Assembly: GCA_014728975.1 (NCBI GenBank)
Contig: WJKQ01000084.1
Coordinates: forward strand, 1-9,377
Direction: 5' to 3'
Length of the DNA: 9,377 nucleotides
From: Candidatus Peregrinibacteria bacterium
GTDB taxonomy: Bacteria; Patescibacteriota; Gracilibacteria; UBA1369; LOWO2-01-FULL-3
This document shows, one piece after another, positions 5,027 to 9,377 of this stretch. A program made the translations under genes and the position numbers. The notes under the pieces are model-generated. The model worked only from the letters and a program-made list of their open reading frames with translations. It was not told the DNA's origin and made no database searches. Position 1 is the stretch's first letter. The number at the start of each line of letters is the position of its first letter.

Positions 5027-8004
5027 TAAAAATCTTTAAATGTTTTTCTATAGGATTTGCCGAGTTGTATTATATTGGCTTTAACGACTTTACTGTCATT
5101 GAATCCTTTGATGATAAAATCCTGGTTGTCTGTAATTTTTCCGATTTGTGCAAATGGCAGATTTTGAAACAAATTTTCAAATTTATCTTTTTTCTTTGGG
5201 TCGACTGTTACTACAAATCGGGATTGTGATTCTGAGAATAAAAGGTAATCTTCACGGTTTAAATCGTCTGATTTTGGCATTTTTGACAAATCGATTTCCA
5301 TTCCAAACTGACCGGCGATTGCTTTTTTAACAAGGGTTATTCCCAGTCCTCCCTGGATCGGGCTTAATGCTGATGCTATCAGCCTTTTATCAATTGCTTC
5401 TGAAACTTTTTTATAGAGTTTTAGCGCTTTTTCGGCATTGACTTTTGGGACGGAGTTTCCGATTGCTTTTTTGCCTGATTTTTCACCAAGATAAGCGAAG
5501 TATTCGCTTGCTCCAAGTTCATTTTTTGTTTCTCCCAGTACATAAATCAAGTCTCCGAAAAATTTTGGGTCAAGGGAAACCGATTTTGTAACATCATTAA
5601 TAACACTAAGCGATGATACCAGTAGAGTCGGAGGAATTGATATTTTTATGCGTCTGCCTTTTTTGTCAAATCCTTTAAAGTCGTTAAACATTGAATCTTT
5701 TCCGGAGATGAAAGGTGTTTCGTATGCCACGGCGAAGTCATAGCATGCTTTAGCCGCTGATTTCAGTTGTCCGAGTCTTTCGGGTTCATCGGAACTGCAC
5801 CAGCAGAAATTGTCCATTATTGCCGTGTGTTCAAGATCTCCTCCAACCTGTATGATATTTCTTATCGCCGTGTCGATAGCACACGCGGCCATGTGATATG
5901 TATCTATGTCCGAGTAGGCTGGATTTATTCCCTGGGAACATACAATACCTTTTTTACTATCCATAAACGGCTTTGTTATTGACGCGGTCGCGTTAACTTT
6001 TCCTTTACCCTGTAATGGTTTGAGAACCGATCCTCCCTGCACTTCATGGTCGTACTGACTGGAAATAAATTCGTAACTGCAGAGGTTGTGTCTTTCTATC
6101 ATTTCATGCAGTATTTTGGTGAGGTCTTCCGGCTTTTTTATATCAGGTTCGGGATGTTTTGTTTTTGGGTATATTGTCTTCAGTTCTTTTTGCGGAAGTC
6201 CTTCATGGAGAAAATCGAGGTCAAGGTCCATTACGGTTTTGTCTTTGTATTGAACGATACACCGGCCGCTGTCCGTGAATTTTCCTATAACTGTTGCTTC
6301 CACACTCCGTTTTTCCATTAAGTCTATAAATTTTTGTAGTTTTTCAGGGGGGACCGCCAACGTCATTCTTTCCTGGGATTCGCTTATCCAGATTTCCCAG
6401 GGGTCGAGATTTGGATATTTTGTGGGCACTTTGTCGAGTTCAATAATAAGTCCGCCGCTTTCTCTCGCAGTTTCTGAAACTGAACAGGAAAGTCCGCCGG
6501 CGCCGTTATCTGTTATGCTGTTATAGAGATCCATGTCTCTTGCTTCTTTTACGACAGCGTCTGAAAATTTCTTTTGAGTAATAGGATCTCCTATTTGTAC
6601 GGCGGTTGCCGGGCTTCCTGCCGTCAATGCTTCCGATGAAAATGTTGCTCCGTGGATTCCATCCTGTCCGACTCTGCCTCCAATCATCACTATTTTATCT
6701 CCTTTTCTGGCTTTTTTCTCCCAGCTTGGTTCTCCGTCAATTTCTTTCGGTATAAAACCGACTGTACCCACGAAAACCAGAGGTTTTCCTTTGTATCTTT
6801 CATTGAAATATACAAATCCCTGGGGAGTTGGTATTCCGCTGGTATTTCCGCCGGCATTTACTCCCTCTACGACTCCTTCAAGTATTTTTTTGGGTGATAA
6901 TGCTTTATTTTTTAATTCTTTGTCGCGATAAATCGGTTCTTTGTCGTCGGGATTTCCCACACAAAATCCGTATTTGTTAATAATCGGCTTTGCTCCTTTT
7001 CCAAAACCGATTGTATCTCTGTTTACGCCAACAATTCCCGTAATTGCTCCACCGAACGGGTCGAGCGCCGAAGGACTGTTATGTGTTTCCGCTTTATCTG
7101 TAATTACCCAGTTTTCATTAAAAAGTATTCCGCCGGAATTATCTTTAAAAACTGATACGCAGAAATCTTTTGATCCTTTTTTGTTTCGAATCTCTCTTGT
7201 TGCTTTTTTAATATAACCTTTATATAGCCCCTCTTTATTATCGTCAATTTTCGCTGAAAAGATTGTGTGTTTGCAGTGTTCCGACCAGGTTTGTGCCAGA
7301 GATTCGAGTTCGACGTCGGTTGGTTTTCGATCTTCTTTTTTATAATATTCTTTGATGGTTTCGAGTTGTTCCATATCCAATCCGAGCGGTCCTCTTCTGG
7401 AGCCGTCTGCGTTTTTTATTCCTTTTTTGCTTAATTTTTTGAGATCTTCTTCGGGGACGTCCAGATTAATTTTTTTGGTTTTTGGGTTTTCTTCAAGCTT
7501 AACTTTTGGGACTATAACGTCCATTCCTTTGTCTTCTATGTATCTTTCATATTTTTTTACATGGATTCTTTGAATAAGTTCGTTTGTCAGTTCTTCACCG
7601 ATGTTTGTGATGTATTCTTCTTTTAATTCTTCTCCTTTTAAAAATATAAGAGTGGAACTGTGAACGCTTTCCTCATTATTAAATTTTATTTTTAATAAAT
7701 CTTCAATAGTTTCTTTGGCAGTGTTTCCCACGTTATCTGTAACGCCGGGAAGAAAGCCTGTTTCAAGCGCAAAATCAAAATCGATATCATTGTTGCAGCT
7801 GTCAATTATATAATCCTGTGAAATGGGATTTGAAAGAATTTTGGCAATTTCTTTGAGTTCTTCATTTTGGAAATCTTTATTGATTGTATAAACTTCAACA
7901 ACTTTTGCTGAATGTATAGAATAACCCATTGAGCCTATTTTTTTTCTCATTATCGCGGAACGTGTGTCGTTTACTTTTGTAAAAACTTCAATTCTATGAG
8001 CCAT
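5026..8004 (-). CDS. purL: FGAM synthase, fused PurS-PurL subunit (PurSL)
   Basis: Synthetase subunit (992 residues) of phosphoribosylformylglycinamidine synthase: FGAR + ATP + ammonia (from PurQ) gives FGAM. Residues 1-70 look like PurS (strand-helix-strand, then LKEIAKILSNPISQDYIID). Residues about 115-170 look like a second PurS-like half (LKEEYITNIGEELTNELIQ). The linker domain follows with WSEHCKH (240-246), whose His243 corresponds to the conserved SEHC histidine. The first AIRS-like half has ETHNSPSALDPFGGA (306-320) and DGIHGATFSSEAL (448-460). The second has GGSVLKPLQGKGKVNATAS (657-675) and the signature PFISGKDSMFND (764-775). There is no C-terminal glutaminase domain; PurQ supplies it. 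The size lies between small PurL (~740) and one-chain large PurL (~1300), and fits the known PurSL class. ATG at 8004; no Shine-Dalgarno motif. Confidence 0.95.
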   Translation of the reverse strand: MAHRIEVFTKVNDTRSAIMRKKIGSMGYSIHSAKVVEVYTINKDFQNEELKEIAKILSNPISQDYIIDSCNNDIDFDFALETGFLPGVTDNVGNTAKETIEDLLKIKFNNEESVHSSTLIFLKGEELKEEYITNIGEELTNELIQRIHVKKYERYIEDKGMDVIVPKVKLEENPKTKKINLDVPEEDLKKLSKKGIKNADGSRRGPLGLDMEQLETIKEYYKKEDRKPTDVELESLAQTWSEHCKHTIFSAKIDDNKEGLYKGYIKKATREIRNKKGSKDFCVSVFKDNSGGILFNENWVITDKAETHNSPSALDPFGGAITGIVGVNRDTIGFGKGAKPIINKYGFCVGNPDDKEPIYRDKELKNKALSPKKILEGVVEGVNAGGNTSGIPTPQGFVYFNERYKGKPLVFVGTVGFIPKEIDGEPSWEKKARKGDKIVMIGGRVGQDGIHGATFSSEALTAGSPATAVQIGDPITQKKFSDAVVKEARDMDLYNSITDNGAGGLSCSVSETARESGGLIIELDKVPTKYPNLDPWEIWISESQERMTLAVPPEKLQKFIDLMEKRSVEATVIGKFTDSGRCIVQYKDKTVMDLDLDFLHEGLPQKELKTIYPKTKHPEPDIKKPEDLTKILHEMIERHNLCSYEFISSQYDHEVQGGSVLKPLQGKGKVNATASITKPFMDSKKGIVCSQGINPAYSDIDTYHMAACAIDTAIRNIIQVGGDLEHTAIMDNFCWCSSDEPERLGQLKSAAKACYDFAVAYETPFISGKDSMFNDFKGFDKKGRRIKISIPPTLLVSSLSVINDVTKSVSLDPKFFGDLIYVLGETKNELGASEYFAYLGEKSGKKAIGNSVPKVNAEKALKLYKKVSEAIDKRLIASALSPIQGGLGITLVKKAIAGQFGMEIDLSKMPKSDDLNREDYLLFSESQSRFVVTVDPKKKDKFENLFQNLPFAQIGKITDNQDFIIKGFNDSKVVKANIIQLGKSYRKTFKDF

Positions 8005-8041
8005 TTGAGGATTTTTAAGTTAGAAAATGGCAAAATATCTG

Positions 8042-8069
8042 CCCGATTCAAAGATAACACTGAACCGGG
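8042..8069 (-). terminator. Hairpin between secA and purL: weak terminator or purL leader structure
   Basis: On the minus-strand transcript CCCGGUUCA (8069-8061) can pair with UGAAUCGGG (8050-8042) around a 10-nt loop. This is a 9-bp stem with one G-U wobble, GC-rich at its base. It starts 13 nt after the secA stop and ends 37 nt before the purL ATG. The following sequence, CAGAUAUUUUG, is only a poor U-tract, so termination would be leaky at best. It could equally be a leader structure for purL. I see no clear sigma-70 promoter in the 78-bp gap and no recognisable purine riboswitch. Confidence 0.42.
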
Positions 8070-8082
8070 AGGTAAGGCAATC

Positions 8083-9377
8083 CTATCTTCCGCAGCATTT
8101 CTTGTATTTTTTTCCTGAGCCGCAGGGGCAGGGTTCGTTGCGGCCGACTTTTTTGACGGGAGCTTGGTGGGGAGTTGTTGAATTGGAAGATGGGCCGGTT
8201 GCTTTTACAATTACCGGGTTTTCTGACTGTTGAGGGCTTAATGTTGTACGGCTGATGGTTTCTCTTTCTCCGGAGAGGGGAGCTTGTATCTGATTTTTGT
8301 TTGTCGATACGTTTTCCACTTCGGATTGAGATCTTTTTAGCATTGCGGCCGGTATGACTTTTTCAAGATCCACCTTAAATAATGTGTTAACGGTGTTGTA
8401 TTTTATCATTCCAATCATCTCGTTGAAGGTTTCGTAGGCCTGGGATTTGTATTCGTTTAAAGGATCCTTTTGAGCGTATCCGCTGAATGCCACGTTTTCG
8501 CGGAGTTTTGACATTTCGTTGATGTGTTCCATCCAGAGAGTGTCGTTTGCTCGTAGGTAAACCACTTTTTCTATTCTTCGCATTAAATTTTTATCGGGCA
8601 GTGAATCTTCGCGTTTTTTATATGAATCCGTTAAGTATTTTTTTGCTTTTTCAATTAGTTTGTCCTGGTCTTTGATTTCCTCCAGGTCGGAAAGTTTTAG
8701 TGGATTTTCTTCGTATTTGTGAATAGCGCTCAATGCTTCGTGAATTTCTTTATAATCCCATTGTTTTTGCGGCCTGGCGTCAGTATGGTTTTTTACGATT
8801 GTTTCCGCGGTTTCTTCAATCATTTCAATGATATCTTTGTGGACTTCGTCTTTTTTGAGAAATTTTTGGCGTTGTTTATAAATTATTTCTCTGTGCACGT
8901 TCATAATATCATCGTACTCGACAAGGTGTTTTCTGATATCGAAATTTCGTCCCTCTACTTTCTTTTGGGCGCTTTCGATAGACCTTGATATCATCTTGTT
9001 TTCTATTGGAGTGTCTTCGGGAAAATTTAACATTCCCATCATATTTTTAATCCTGTCTCCGCCAAACAGTCTCATTAATTCATCTTCCATTGATACAAAA
9101 AACTGGCTTGCTCCCGGATCTCCCTGCCTTCCCGAACGTCCCCGCAGCTGGTTGTCGATTCTTCGGGATTCGTGTCGTTCGGTGCCTAACACAAAAAGTC
9201 CTCCGACTTCTCTAACTCCTTCACCCAGTTTGATATCCGTTCCACGGCCTGCCATATTTGTTGCAATTGTTACAGCTTTTTTTTGGCCGGCGTTTGTGAT
9301 GATCTGTGCTTCTTTTTCGTGATGTTTGGCGTTTAATACGTTATGGGATACTCCTTCCATTTTTAAAAGTTTGCTTA
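8083..9377 (-). CDS. secA: Preprotein translocase ATPase SecA, C-terminal half (5' end beyond right edge)
   Basis: ATPase motor that pushes unfolded preproteins through the SecYEG channel. About 430 codons are present, roughly half of a normal SecA. The frame stays open to the right edge: codons before the Met at 9360 read SKLLK, continuing the family's SKLLK-x-x-G-x-x-HNVLNAK segment, so that Met is internal. Visible in order: the second nucleotide-binding lobe with TNMAGRGTDIKLG, GLFVLGTERHESRRIDNQLRGRSGRQGDPG (in part) and FFVSMEDELMRLFGGDRI; the scaffold and wing regions (LVEYDDIMN; NDTLWMEHINEMSKLRENV; SGYAQKDPLNEYKSQAYETF); a Ser/Thr/Gln-rich linker of about 50 residues; and a terminal zinc-binding SEC-C motif CPCGSGKKYKKCC with all four cysteines. 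That tail normally binds SecB and/or the ribosome. The stop is TAG at 8083-8085. The gene precedes purL on the same strand. Confidence 0.97.
   Translation of the reverse strand, partial: SKLLKMEGVSHNVLNAKHHEKEAQIITNAGQKKAVTIATNMAGRGTDIKLGEGVREVGGLFVLGTERHESRRIDNQLRGRSGRQGDPGASQFFVSMEDELMRLFGGDRIKNMMGMLNFPEDTPIENKMISRSIESAQKKVEGRNFDIRKHLVEYDDIMNVHREIIYKQRQKFLKKDEVHKDIIEMIEETAETIVKNHTDARPQKQWDYKEIHEALSAIHKYEENPLKLSDLEEIKDQDKLIEKAKKYLTDSYKKREDSLPDKNLMRRIEKVVYLRANDTLWMEHINEMSKLRENVAFSGYAQKDPLNEYKSQAYETFNEMIGMIKYNTVNTLFKVDLEKVIPAAMLKRSQSEVENVSTNKNQIQAPLSGERETISRTTLSPQQSENPVIVKATGPSSNSTTPHQAPVKKVGRNEPCPCGSGKKYKKCCGR

Noticed and set aside
4361..7573. Several plus-strand open frames of 60-91 codons opposite purQ and purL
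   Set aside because: All are antisense to strongly conserved FGAM synthase motifs, and none has independent support.
8027..8233. Plus-strand open frame over the secA-purL gap
   Set aside because: It is antisense to the SecA zinc-binding tail and the hairpin. Its Pro/Gly-rich residues simply mirror the reverse of the SecA C-terminus.
9358..9360. ATG at 9360 as the start of a short SecA-like protein
   Set aside because: The frame stays open upstream and reads family sequence (SKLLK) up to the right edge, so this is an internal Met of a full-length secA cut by the window.
8100..9377. T-rich runs on the plus strand as terminators
   Set aside because: They are the complement of Lys/Glu-rich codons of minus-strand genes and lack stems.
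1..9377. CRISPR array, tRNA or rRNA genes, transposon ends, toxin-antitoxin or other defence genes
   Set aside because: I saw no regularly spaced direct repeats, no cloverleaf or rRNA-like stretches, no paired terminal repeats, and coding sequence accounts for nearly every base.

Overview
The window is AT-rich, densely coded bacterial chromosome carrying mostly housekeeping genes: seven genes, two of them cut by the window edges, with no gap longer than 88 bases. I see no rRNA, tRNA, CRISPR array, insertion sequence, phage gene or sign of recent transfer. The organism cannot be named from this sequence. The short spacers, Lys/Glu/Ile-rich proteins, very basic FtsK N-terminus and complete lack of Shine-Dalgarno motifs would fit a streamlined lineage such as Patescibacteria (CPR), but that is a weak inference. 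A purine-synthesis operon would be more typical of the better-equipped members of that group. The standard genetic code reads every gene cleanly.

Layout. Positions 1-464 (minus) hold the N-terminal part of glutamyl-tRNA synthetase (gltX), running off the left edge. An 88-bp divergent spacer (465-552) holds promoter-like boxes arranged symmetrically on both strands. From 553 two genes run on the plus strand: a lipoprotein made of two copies of one ~135-residue domain (553-1593), then an FtsK/SpoIIIE-type DNA translocase (1666-3903). The ftsK stop lies 3 bp from the stop of a convergent minus-strand block. Read in its own direction, that block is secA (C-terminal half, entering from the right edge, stop at 8083), a 78-bp gap with a hairpin, a PurS-PurL fusion (8004-5026), purQ (5026-4223, overlapping by one base) and a small three-helix membrane protein (4221-3907, one base after purQ).

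How the genes work together. PurSL and PurQ form the FGAM synthase that carries out step four of de novo purine synthesis: PurQ releases ammonia from glutamine and PurSL uses it with ATP. The membrane protein is probably translated from the same message, but its role is unknown. FtsK (chromosome segregation), SecA (protein export) and GltX (glutamyl-tRNA supply) are independent core functions. The lipoprotein probably uses the Sec route, but nothing ties it to its neighbours.

I did not find a new multi-gene system. The points most worth a second look are the symmetric divergent promoter, the duplicated-domain lipoprotein, the membrane protein coupled to purQ, and translation starts that all lack a Shine-Dalgarno sequence.
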